Shown here: one piece after another, positions 35,961-43,271 of the stretch | How the letters are laid out: each line of letters begins with the position of its first letter | Numbering within the stretch: the first letter of the stretch is position 1 | DNA from: an uncultured bacterium | GTDB taxonomy: Bacteria > Cyanobacteriota > Vampirovibrionia > Gastranaerophilales > Gastranaerophilaceae | NCBI GenBank assembly: GCA_949292175.1 | Contig: CASEYJ010000004.1 | Span: 62,001-126,000, forward strand | Direction: 5' to 3' | DNA length: 64,000 bases | Notes under the pieces: generated by a model | Told to the model about the DNA's origin: nothing | The model's database searches: none | The model's input: the letters and a program-made list of their open reading frames with translations, nothing else | Made by a program: the position numbers and the translations under genes

Positions 35961-35995
35961 AAAAATCCGAACTCAAAAAAGTTCGGATTTTTTTA
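35961..35995. terminator. Terminator of ahcY, possibly bidirectional
   Basis: AAAAATCCGAACT (35961-35973) pairs with its complement (35980-35992) and is followed by a T run. The A run on the left could end the ferredoxin transcript from the other side. Confidence 0.85.
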
Positions 35996-36014
35996 TTAAT
36001 TGTTATAAATTTAA

Positions 36015-36191
36015 CTATTCAATAACAATAGCGCTAACTGGGCAAGCTTCAGCAGCTTCTTTAACTGAATCTTCGTTATCAGCAACAGCTGATTCGTTAA
36101 CTACAGCTTTATCTTCGATAGAAAATACTGCATCACAAATTGATTCACAAGCGCCGCAAGCGATACAATCATCAGTAACTTTTACACTCAT
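36015..36191 (-). CDS. Small ferredoxin, single [4Fe-4S] type
   Basis: The 58-residue protein MSVKVTDDCIACGACESICD... carries CxxCxxC near the N-terminus, an extra cysteine four residues later, and CPVSAIVIE near the end. The first three cysteines and the late Cys-Pro are the usual ligands of one [4Fe-4S] cluster; the extra cysteine could form a disulfide. The chain is acidic, as expected for an electron carrier. AAGGAG precedes the ATG. In an anaerobe it would shuttle electrons between oxidoreductases such as pyruvate:ferredoxin oxidoreductase and hydrogenase, which is inference; none is in the window. Confidence 0.92.
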   Translation of the reverse strand: MSVKVTDDCIACGACESICDAVFSIEDKAVVNESAVADNEDSVKEAAEACPVSAIVIE

Positions 36192-36260
36192 TTTAATTCT
36201 CCTTATTAATTAGCTATAATACATGAATTTCTTCACAATGGAAATTATATAACAAACAAA

Positions 36261-37436
36261 TTAAAATATCCAGTCTTTTACAAAAACAGCCACATTGTCG
36301 AAGCCGACAAGAGTACCTAAATCTCCACCTGAGCTATTCTTATCAAAGACAAGAACTGGAACCTTTTCCCTCGTATGATCGGTACCTTCAACACAAGGGT
36401 CGCAACCATGATCCGCTGTTATTATAAGCAAGTCATCTTCACTCATTGCATCAACAATTTTCGGAATATAAGTATCAATTTCCTCAATAGCTTTGCCGTA
36501 TCCCGCAGGATCATTACGGTGACCGTATAACATATCTGTATCAACAAGGTTTGTAAAAATCAACTCGAAATCAGCATCTGTTTCTCTATAATCGGGATAA
36601 GCAATTTCTTTCAAACCCAACTCATTTTTAACAGCCTTAAGAGTTAATTCCAAGCCTTCTTTATTTGAACCGGTATGTATTGCATGAGTGATTCCGGCTT
36701 TTGAAAAAATATCTTCTATTTTCCCGATACCAATAACTTTTCCGCCTTTATCTTTAATTTCATTAAGCAAAGTATGTTTTGGCACCATAGAGTAATCTCT
36801 TCTGTCTTTAGAAATTCTTGAAGGCTTTCCGTCAATAACTCTGTATGGTCTTGCAATGACCCTTGAAACATTATAATCATCTTCATCTAAAATTCTTCTT
36901 GCAATCTCGCACCATTCATACAAAGTCTCGAGAGGAATAAGGTCAATATCAAGTGCAATTTGGAATACACTATCTGCACTTGTGTACACAATAGGGAACT
37001 TCGTTTTATGATGTTCATCATTCAACTTCTCAATAATTGCAGTTCCGCTTGCAGGAATATTTGCAAGCACACCACCACAACCTGTCTCCTCAACAAACTT
37101 ATCAATTAACTTCTTAGGAAAACCTTCAGGGAAAGTCGCAAAAGGCTTTTCATTAATAAGCCCCATAAATTCCCAATGACCGGTTGTTGTATCTTTACCC
37201 TTTGATTTTTCAATCATTGTACCATATCGAGCAGAAGGGCTTGATGTAGGAGTAATCCCCATAAATTCTTGAATATTTCCTAAACCCATCTTTGCAAGAT
37301 TTGGAACATTCAAACCTTTATTAAATTCACAAACGTGTCTAAGAGTATTGCACTCAGGAACATCATTAAATTCTCGACAATCATCCATTGCTCCAATACC
37401 CATAGAATCAATTACAACGACAATAGCTCTTTTCAT
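36261..37436 (-). CDS. deoB: Phosphopentomutase
   Basis: DeoB interconverts (deoxy)ribose 1-phosphate and 5-phosphate in nucleoside catabolism. It is a metal-dependent alkaline phosphatase-superfamily enzyme. The 391 residues show MKRAIVVVIDSMGIGAMDD (metal aspartate), KGKDTTTGHWE (phosphorylated threonine region), YTSADSVFQIA, DTDMLYGHRNDP and ITADHGCDP with DHTREKVPVL. All metal ligands seem present. GAGAGG precedes the ATG. It stands alone between the ferredoxin and a small gene; no nucleoside phosphorylase is nearby. Confidence 0.95.
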   Translation of the reverse strand: MKRAIVVVIDSMGIGAMDDCREFNDVPECNTLRHVCEFNKGLNVPNLAKMGLGNIQEFMGITPTSSPSARYGTMIEKSKGKDTTTGHWEFMGLINEKPFATFPEGFPKKLIDKFVEETGCGGVLANIPASGTAIIEKLNDEHHKTKFPIVYTSADSVFQIALDIDLIPLETLYEWCEIARRILDEDDYNVSRVIARPYRVIDGKPSRISKDRRDYSMVPKHTLLNEIKDKGGKVIGIGKIEDIFSKAGITHAIHTGSNKEGLELTLKAVKNELGLKEIAYPDYRETDADFELIFTNLVDTDMLYGHRNDPAGYGKAIEEIDTYIPKIVDAMSEDDLLIITADHGCDPCVEGTDHTREKVPVLVFDKNSSGGDLGTLVGFDNVAVFVKDWIF

Positions 37437-37561
37437 ATTTTTAACCTCTCATTTTTCCTTATTTTATCACAAAATATACAAACAAATACCACGTCAAAAG
37501 TTGATAAAAATCCAATCAAGAAATATTACGGTTTGTAACGATTATTTTGTCTTGCGTTAGT

Positions 37562-37589
37562 TTGATGAAAAACATGTACTTAATATATA
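37562..37589 (+). promoter_or_regulatory. Candidate promoter of the gene at 37630
   Basis: TTGATG (37562-37567) and TATATA (37584-37589) are 16 bases apart, 40 bases upstream of the start codon. Confidence 0.5.
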
Positions 37590-37629
37590 TAGATTTAACA
37601 AATATGATTAGGTGATAAGGAGATGCACT

Positions 37630-37911
37630 ATGGAGTCCGAAAAAATTAGCATTGGCAATGTCAATTTTGACAAAGAGAGTATTATTTTATCAAAAAAGAT
37701 TTATGAAAAAGGCCGAAAACTAAATTACGTATTTCTTGTAGGAGGCACCAAAATAATGTTTCCTGACCAGGAGAATAAAAATGCTGCAGTGTCATTAGCA
37801 ATGAATTACAACAAAGATGTTGCAGAAATCTGCACATGGTTTGACAACATAAGAGGTCTAATTATAGAAGAATCACCTAGTAAAGGAAATTATTACATCC
37901 GAGAAACATAA
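37630..37911 (+). CDS. Hypothetical protein, 93 residues
   Basis: The frame is open from a GTG at 37612, but the ATG at 37630 follows AAGGAG at ideal spacing and is chosen. The product (MESEKISIGNVNFDKESI...) is a soluble mixed alpha/beta protein. It has a GGTKIMFPDQENKNAA segment, one cysteine near the C-terminus and a final NYYIRET. No family is recognised. The gene has its own promoter and terminator, so it is monocistronic. Confidence 0.6.
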   Translation: MESEKISIGNVNFDKESIILSKKIYEKGRKLNYVFLVGGTKIMFPDQENKNAAVSLAMNYNKDVAEICTWFDNIRGLIIEESPSKGNYYIRET

Positions 37912-37941
37912 AAAAAAGCTCCCTGTTGGGAGCTTTTTTAT
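37911..37941. terminator. Terminator, possibly bidirectional
   Basis: AAAAAAAGCTCCC and GGGAGCTTTTTT flank a four-base loop TGTT. The element begins at the stop codon of the 93-residue gene and could also serve the convergent ROK kinase gene. Confidence 0.85.
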
Positions 37942-37954
37942 TAAAAAATTCAAA

Positions 37955-38905
37955 CTAGCTTTCAATCAACAAGCTTGCACCGATAACTCCGGCAGTGTTG
38001 CCCAATTGAGCAGGAACAACTTCAACAGTTTCGCCGGCAATCTTCATTGCACGCTTTTTCAAAGTTTCTTTCAAAGGATCCATCAAGAAATCACCGGCAG
38101 CAGCAACACCACCACCAATAATAACTTTTTCAGGATTCAAAAGGTTAACAACACTTGCAAGTCCAATTCCGATATATTCACCCATGATAGTGAAAATTCT
38201 CTTCGCAACAGGGTCCCCAACTTTAGCAGCCTCGCAAACGATGTATGGAGTAATTTCAGGGTTAGCAAGTTCTCTGAATTTTGTTGATTTTCCACCCTTA
38301 ATATAATCTTCGGCCATAGCAACAATTGCCGGACCTGAAGCGAAAGCTTCCAAACATCCGGTATCACCGCATCCGCAAATTGGGCCATCGTGCATTTGCA
38401 ATTTAATGTGTCCGATTTCACCTGCAGCATTAGATGCACCTCTTACAAGTTTACCATTAACGATCAAACCAGAACCTATACCTGTTCCGACTGTTATACA
38501 AATAAGGTTTTCGCAACCTTTACCTGCACCAAAGTTTAATTCACCAAGTGCCGCACATCTTACGTCGTTATCTACACGAGTTGGGATGTGGAATTCATCT
38601 TCAATCATTTTTGCGATTGGAACATCAACCCAACCAGGGATATTCGGAGCAAGTCTTACAATACCCAATTTATAATCAACTTGACCAGGGAAACCAAAAC
38701 CAATACCTTCAATATCTTTAGGATTTACGCTTGTTTCTTTTATCAAATCGTGAATTGCCTGTTTAATATTATCAACAGTATATTCATACCCCATCTCTGC
38801 ACGTGTAGGGATAGAATTTGAGTAAATAATTTTACCTTCACTTGACACTAGTGCAAGCTTTACATTTGTTCCACCAACGTCAATACCGATTCTGTTTTTA
38901 ACCAT
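37955..38905 (-). CDS. ROK-family sugar kinase (probable glucokinase)
   Basis: ROK kinases phosphorylate glucose or related sugars with ATP in the cytoplasm. The frame is open to 38947, but the ATG at 38905 follows AAGGAGAGA and yields the standard start MVKNRIGIDVGGTNVKLALV with the phosphate-binding loop. The zinc motif CGCGDTGCLEAFASG and the preceding GEIGHIKL (catalytic region) are present. LLNPEKVIIGGGV is the second nucleotide motif. It has 316 residues, normal for glucokinases of this type. Glucose is the likeliest substrate, but N-acetylhexosamines cannot be excluded. Confidence 0.9.
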   Translation of the reverse strand: MVKNRIGIDVGGTNVKLALVSSEGKIIYSNSIPTRAEMGYEYTVDNIKQAIHDLIKETSVNPKDIEGIGFGFPGQVDYKLGIVRLAPNIPGWVDVPIAKMIEDEFHIPTRVDNDVRCAALGELNFGAGKGCENLICITVGTGIGSGLIVNGKLVRGASNAAGEIGHIKLQMHDGPICGCGDTGCLEAFASGPAIVAMAEDYIKGGKSTKFRELANPEITPYIVCEAAKVGDPVAKRIFTIMGEYIGIGLASVVNLLNPEKVIIGGGVAAAGDFLMDPLKETLKKRAMKIAGETVEVVPAQLGNTAGVIGASLLIES

Positions 38906-39045
38906 TTTAAATCTCTCCTTAACTGTTCTTGTTTTATAATAGGACAAAAAAAATATCCCCGCAAGCCAATATTATTCCCCGACAGGAGAATGCACAAAAC
39001 AAACATTCCATATAAACTCCTTCTTGAAAGTCAGAGGAGTATATT

Positions 39046-39585
39046 ATGAAAAAAATTTTAATCGTCTTCACATTGTTAGGGTTAATCATGCCGGCATACG
39101 CAGCAACACGCTACGTTACAACAGAAACACCGCTACCTAGAAATTACTACAGAAATTATGGCATAAGAGACTACAACAGTAACAAGATTGCAGATGTAGA
39201 AATGGAAGTTTACGGTAGAACGTACCAGAACCAAAACATTCTGACTCGCTTAAATCGCTTAGAAAGAACTGTTTTTAATAGAACTTATCCAAACACATCC
39301 GTTGAACAAAGAATAAACAATTTGATTGTAAACTATAACAACAACAGCAACGTAACTCCAATTAACGACTCAAACAGCAAACTAAAAAACATCATAGACA
39401 GTGTAAGCTCAACATTTTTCGGCACTGCAACAGGGATGACCCCACCAATAAACCCTTATTACAGCTACGGCTCAAACGGTTACGGTTCAAATTACGGTCA
39501 CTATCAAGATTACTATGGTACAAACGGTTGGATGAGAAACAACAGTCAAATCGGATCAGGTTCAGGTATTCATATTATTGACTAA
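39046..39585 (+). CDS. Secreted hypothetical protein with RLxRLE motif
   Basis: The 179 residues begin with a signal peptide (MKKILIVFTLLGLIMPAYA). The mature part contains EVYGRTYQNQNILTRLNRLERTVF and SVEQRINNLI, a pattern of paired RL segments also seen in envelope proteins of cyanobacterial relatives as I recall it. The rest is Asn/Tyr/Gly-rich and probably flexible (YYSYGSNGYGSNYG). No enzymatic motif is seen. GAGGAG precedes the ATG. It lies just upstream of the second flagellar cluster but is not obviously part of it. Confidence 0.6.
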   Translation: MKKILIVFTLLGLIMPAYAATRYVTTETPLPRNYYRNYGIRDYNSNKIADVEMEVYGRTYQNQNILTRLNRLERTVFNRTYPNTSVEQRINNLIVNYNNNSNVTPINDSNSKLKNIIDSVSSTFFGTATGMTPPINPYYSYGSNGYGSNYGHYQDYYGTNGWMRNNSQIGSGSGIHIID

Positions 39586-39675
39586 TAAAAAAACATCATT
39601 AAATATATCATACATTTAGATGTTTATCATCTTGGTTAAATAATACATAATAAAACCAAGAAAGTGTAGTCTAAA

Positions 39676-40164
39676 ATGCCTTTTCGATACAGATTACAAA
39701 AAATTCTTGATTTCAGAATCCGCAAAAAAGAAGAACAATTACTGGTTGTGCAAAAAGCTCAACAGGCAGTTTTCATAGCAGAGGAGAATATCAGAAAAAA
39801 TAACGAAGAGATACAGGCTACGCAGATAAATATGCGCAAGGCTGACCCTATGATGTACGATGCATATGACAAATATCTTATCCATCTGTGGGAAAAAGCC
39901 GAACAACTGGAACAAATTCGTGTAGAAGCTCAAAGACAACTCGATATTGAAAAACAAAAACTCGTAAAATTAGAGCAAGCGGTAAAAGTTCTGGAAAAAC
40001 ACAAAGAAAAAAATCGTGAAGCTTATCTTGAAGAAGAAAAGAAAGCAGAACTAAAACAATATTCCGAACTTGGCGTTACAAGATACTTTGCACAAAGCAA
40101 AGAACGACAAGAGGAAGAAGAAAGAGAGATTTTAAAACAGTTGGCAGAACTGGAGGTTGATTAA
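39676..40164 (+). CDS. fliJ: FliJ-like flagellar export chaperone
   Basis: FliJ is the coiled-coil stalk of the flagellar export ATPase complex. The 162 residues open with the family signature FRYRLQKILDFRIRKKEEQL and continue as a nearly uninterrupted charged coiled coil to the C-terminus. Length (about 150) is typical. fliK-like and flgE/F/G-like genes follow at 3-base and overlapping spacing, which supports the assignment despite low sequence conservation in this family. The ATPase FliI is not in the window. Confidence 0.72.
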   Translation: MPFRYRLQKILDFRIRKKEEQLLVVQKAQQAVFIAEENIRKNNEEIQATQINMRKADPMMYDAYDKYLIHLWEKAEQLEQIRVEAQRQLDIEKQKLVKLEQAVKVLEKHKEKNREAYLEEEKKAELKQYSELGVTRYFAQSKERQEEEEREILKQLAELEVD

Positions 40165-40167
40165 AAA

Positions 40168-41115
40168 ATGAATATAGATACAAGATCTAAAACCGCTATA
40201 TTTTCTAGCAATGAAATGGCAACTACTGCCACTGCAACACAAGCAAAAAGATTCTCAGGAAGTTCAACATCCTTTGAATCAGAAATGAATGCTTCTAAAA
40301 CTCAAGAAGTTCAAGAAAAAGAAGATATAAAAGAAACCGAAGAGGTAGACAACTCTTCTGAAGCACAAAAAACCGATAAAAAAGATTCAAAAAACAAAGA
40401 AGATAAAGTCAGCGGGAAAGAAGTAAAAGAAAACTCTCAAGACAATAACCAAACCCTGAAAGGTGAAGTTTCGACAACAAACCAACAAAACCAACAAGGT
40501 CAACAGCAAAACCCAAATCAAAACCAACAAGGGCAAAATGCTTACTCACCTTTATCAGACCAAGTTCAAGCGTACTTGAATGCAAACGGCGGAAACTTTA
40601 ACTTCACAAATATAAATCCGATGAGCGCAAATTCACGCCACCAAATTTCCGGCATGAAAACTTCAGTAGACTATTCATCAGTAAAAATGTCTGATACAGA
40701 TGCAAAATTCTTTGCAGACCTGGTTTCAAAGACTGATATGTCTATGGGCAGCATCGCATCAGAGTTCCAAAAAGCTTTGCAAAATGGTGATGTAAAAACG
40801 GTTCAATCAACGGCAAAAGCAACAGCAGCTTTAATCGAAGCTTTGAAAGAATCTTCAAAAACTAACCAACCTTTCAGAATTGATTTTGATAAGGATGTAT
40901 CAGTAATTTTACAAGTAGATAAAGCAGGAAAGATTAACGCAAACTTTATTCCAGGCGACAAAGCAGTGGAAAATTACCTAAGAAACAACATTGATTTTCT
41001 AAGACAAAGATTTGATGAAGAACAAATTTCATACGGAGAATTAAACTACTCACAATCTCGCCGTCAGAAAGAAGAGCAAGAAAGAAGAAACAATAAGGAG
41101 AGCGGAAATGAATGA
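40168..41115 (+). CDS. fliK: FliK-like hook-length control protein
   Basis: FliK is secreted through the flagellar export gate and sets hook length. The 315 residues have a long disordered Gln/Asn/Glu/Lys-rich first half (for example NQQNQQGQQQNPNQNQQG). The C-terminal domain matches the Flg_hook pattern: PFRIDFDKDVSVILQVDKAGKINANF, then YLRNNIDFLRQRFDEEQIS. Position between fliJ and a hook/rod gene is standard. The assignment rests on architecture and context, as FliK proteins are poorly conserved. The stop overlaps the next gene by eight bases. Confidence 0.68.
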   Translation: MNIDTRSKTAIFSSNEMATTATATQAKRFSGSSTSFESEMNASKTQEVQEKEDIKETEEVDNSSEAQKTDKKDSKNKEDKVSGKEVKENSQDNNQTLKGEVSTTNQQNQQGQQQNPNQNQQGQNAYSPLSDQVQAYLNANGGNFNFTNINPMSANSRHQISGMKTSVDYSSVKMSDTDAKFFADLVSKTDMSMGSIASEFQKALQNGDVKTVQSTAKATAALIEALKESSKTNQPFRIDFDKDVSVILQVDKAGKINANFIPGDKAVENYLRNNIDFLRQRFDEEQISYGELNYSQSRRQKEEQERRNNKESGNE

Positions 41116-41944
41116 TTCATACACCACAGCCTTAAACACACAAAAATCTACGTCTAACTGGATGGATGTTATCGCAGATAACATGACAAACGTATACACC
41201 CCCGGATTCAGACAAAAAGAAGTAAACTTCAAAACCTTCTTGGGGGGAGCAGTGCTTGACGACTATACAAAAAACTTAGGACAAGGTAAATCTACTCCTG
41301 GTACCTCTTCTGAAAACCTGTTTTTAGAAGGTAAAGGGTTCTTTCTTGTAAAAGATGCTGAAGGAAAAAGTATCTATACACGTCTTGGTGAATTCACCTT
41401 TGATGGAGAAGGCGTATATAAAGACAGAAGCGGAAACACTGTTCAAGGCTATATCTTGAATGATAAAGGTGAAATCATGCAAGGAACAAAAGCTATAACA
41501 GCTGATTTATATCAAGATACAGCAATGAAGGGTGGATCACTAGACATTCCGACAACAAATATTAAAATGTGGATTGATCCGAATAACGGCAAGTACCTCG
41601 GAAAATACGATGACTATGAAATTAAAAACGATGGTACAATCTACGGAAAAGCTGACGGTGGTAAACGTGTAGTTCCTCTATACAGAATTACCACAAGAAA
41701 CTTCCATAACTCAGCTGCACTATATGAATTTAAGGACGGACAATTTGTTGAAACAGAAGCTTCAGGAAAACCGTTACTTGGATGCGGAGAAATTCGTTCA
41801 GGCTTATTAGAATTGTCAAACGCAGACTTCAAAGCTAACATCTCATACTTCCAAATGGCTAAATTACAAATGGAAATTTCCAACAAATTAATTTCATCAA
41901 ACAAAGAATTGCTGGAAGAAGCTTTACGTCTTGTAGGATCATAG
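41108..41944 (+). CDS. Flagellar hook/rod protein of the FlgE/F/G family
   Basis: This axial protein is exported to build the flagellar rod or hook. The 278 residues start with the usual N-terminal helix (MNDSYTTALNTQKSTSNWMDVIADNMTNVYTPGF, the ...NxxNvxTpGF signature). The beta domain contains FLEGKGFFLVKDAEGKSIYTRLGEFTFDGEGVYKDRSGNTVQGY. It ends with LLELSNADFKANISYFQMAKLQMEISNKLISSNKELLEEAL, the C-terminal helix. Length suits FlgF or FlgG better than a long FlgE. The subtype cannot be decided. It follows fliK with an eight-base overlap. Confidence 0.85.
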   Translation: MNDSYTTALNTQKSTSNWMDVIADNMTNVYTPGFRQKEVNFKTFLGGAVLDDYTKNLGQGKSTPGTSSENLFLEGKGFFLVKDAEGKSIYTRLGEFTFDGEGVYKDRSGNTVQGYILNDKGEIMQGTKAITADLYQDTAMKGGSLDIPTTNIKMWIDPNNGKYLGKYDDYEIKNDGTIYGKADGGKRVVPLYRITTRNFHNSAALYEFKDGQFVETEASGKPLLGCGEIRSGLLELSNADFKANISYFQMAKLQMEISNKLISSNKELLEEALRLVGS

Positions 41945-41981
41945 TAAAAATATACTTGGAAGCATTATTAACTCTATACAC

Positions 41982-42058
41982 GCAGCAAACTTTTTGCTGC
42001 AAATTTTAACACGACTTAAACTCCATTTTACTAACAGGGATTGCTAAATCCCTTTTTT
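41982..42058 (+). terminator. Hairpin and terminator after the second flagellar cluster
   Basis: A GCAGCAAA/TTTGCTGC hairpin at 41982-42000 lacks a T run. About 40 bases further, GGGATT/AATCCC (42037-42052) is followed by TTTTTT and is the likelier terminator. Confidence 0.7.
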
Positions 42059-42159
42059 ATTGCAATATTTTACCTCCAAAATTGTTGTATATTTTTTGTT
42101 AAATTCTGCTTGTAAAAAAGTTTTGCCCATGCAATAATTTTAGTAACGAAAGGCTAATC

Positions 42160-42801
42160 ATGGCAAATACTTTAGTTTATTTACTGGACGGGAAAATTTA
42201 TATTAATTTAACTAACAGATGTACAAATGATTGTATTTTTTGCCTTAGAAAAGACAAAGATGATGTTTGCGGTCAGACATTGTGGTTAGATAGTGAAAAC
42301 TATCCGATAGAAGAACTTTTCACCCAATTTGACAACTGCTGCAAATTTCACCATTCAGTAGTTGAAGACGCTCATCCTGAAATAATTTTTTGCGGATACG
42401 GCGAGCCAATGATTAGACTTGAAGAACTTAAAGTTACTGCAAAACACATAAAAGAACTATACCCTCAGGCTAAAATAAGAGTAAATACTAACGGACACGC
42501 TAATTTCGTACATAAAAGAAATGTAGTTCCCGAATTAAAAGGGTTAATAGATGAATTTAGCGTAAGTCTTAATGCACCAACAGAAGAAGAATATAACGAG
42601 TTGTCTTTGCCAAAATTTCCACAAGCATACGAAGAAATGAAAAAATTCATAAAAGCTTGCTCTGATGAAGGAATTTCAGTTGTTGCAAGTGTCGTAGACG
42701 GATATAAAGGAAGACGACTTGATTTGAGTGCTTGTGAAAAAATTGCAACCGATTTGGGTGCAAAATTTAGAGTAAGAGAGTGGATTGTAAACGGATACTA
42801 A
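42160..42801 (+). CDS. Short radical SAM protein, TatD-associated type
   Basis: The 213 residues carry the radical SAM cluster motif CxxxCxxC in NLTNRCTNDCIFCLRK (about residues 17-32). The SAM-binding GYGEPMIR region follows (about 85-92), then INLNG-like strands (RVNTNGHANF). The short length and start match what I recall as the TatD-linked radical SAM family, of unknown substrate. No tatD gene lies in the window. AAAGG precedes the ATG. The chain ends WIVNGY, and no second Fe-S cluster domain is present. Confidence 0.75.
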   Translation: MANTLVYLLDGKIYINLTNRCTNDCIFCLRKDKDDVCGQTLWLDSENYPIEELFTQFDNCCKFHHSVVEDAHPEIIFCGYGEPMIRLEELKVTAKHIKELYPQAKIRVNTNGHANFVHKRNVVPELKGLIDEFSVSLNAPTEEEYNELSLPKFPQAYEEMKKFIKACSDEGISVVASVVDGYKGRRLDLSACEKIATDLGAKFRVREWIVNGY

Positions 42802-42815
42802 ATTAAGGAAACGAA

Positions 42816-43226
42816 ATGCAAATTCAAAAAATAAGTAGTCAAAATCAAAATAACACGAATTTTCAAGGGAAAGTATTTGTAGAACCAGATTTGAGCTATA
42901 AACCATGTCAGTATGTAAGACGACATTTGAAAACAATGCAGGTAATGATTTCGAATAAACCTTATGATTTATTTATAACTCAAGATCATGCCAAAAATAC
43001 TGTTAAGTTGATAGCCCAAAATGAAAAAGATTTAGGGAAAAGAAAAGCTCTCCGCTATGTTGTATCTGTAGATAAAAATGTTGAAGATTATGATATTGCG
43101 GCTGCAGAAGCGATAAACGGATTTGATAAAAAATTAGCAAATTTACCCCCAACATTTAAAGAAAAAGCTAAGAATTTTTTTGATAAGTTAGGCGAAAAAT
43201 TTATGCAAATTATGCAAGATGAATAA
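42816..43226 (+). CDS. Hypothetical protein with N-terminal FxG peptide
   Basis: This 136-residue protein starts MQIQKISSQNQNNTNFQGKV, a peptide type also present on the gene products at 30254-34471 and 45897-46538. The rest is a soluble basic domain (SNKPYDLFITQDHAKNTVKLIAQNEKDLGKRKALRYVVSVD) and a C-terminal helix. No family is recognised. It follows the radical SAM gene after 14 bases with AAGGAA as ribosome binding site, so the two may be cotranscribed. There is no cysteine-rich or glycine-rich core peptide that would suggest a modification substrate. Confidence 0.6.
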   Translation: MQIQKISSQNQNNTNFQGKVFVEPDLSYKPCQYVRRHLKTMQVMISNKPYDLFITQDHAKNTVKLIAQNEKDLGKRKALRYVVSVDKNVEDYDIAAAEAINGFDKKLANLPPTFKEKAKNFFDKLGEKFMQIMQDE

Positions 43227-43271
43227 ATAAGTAAAACCATATAAATAAGAAGGAAAAAGAAAGGACGCGAA

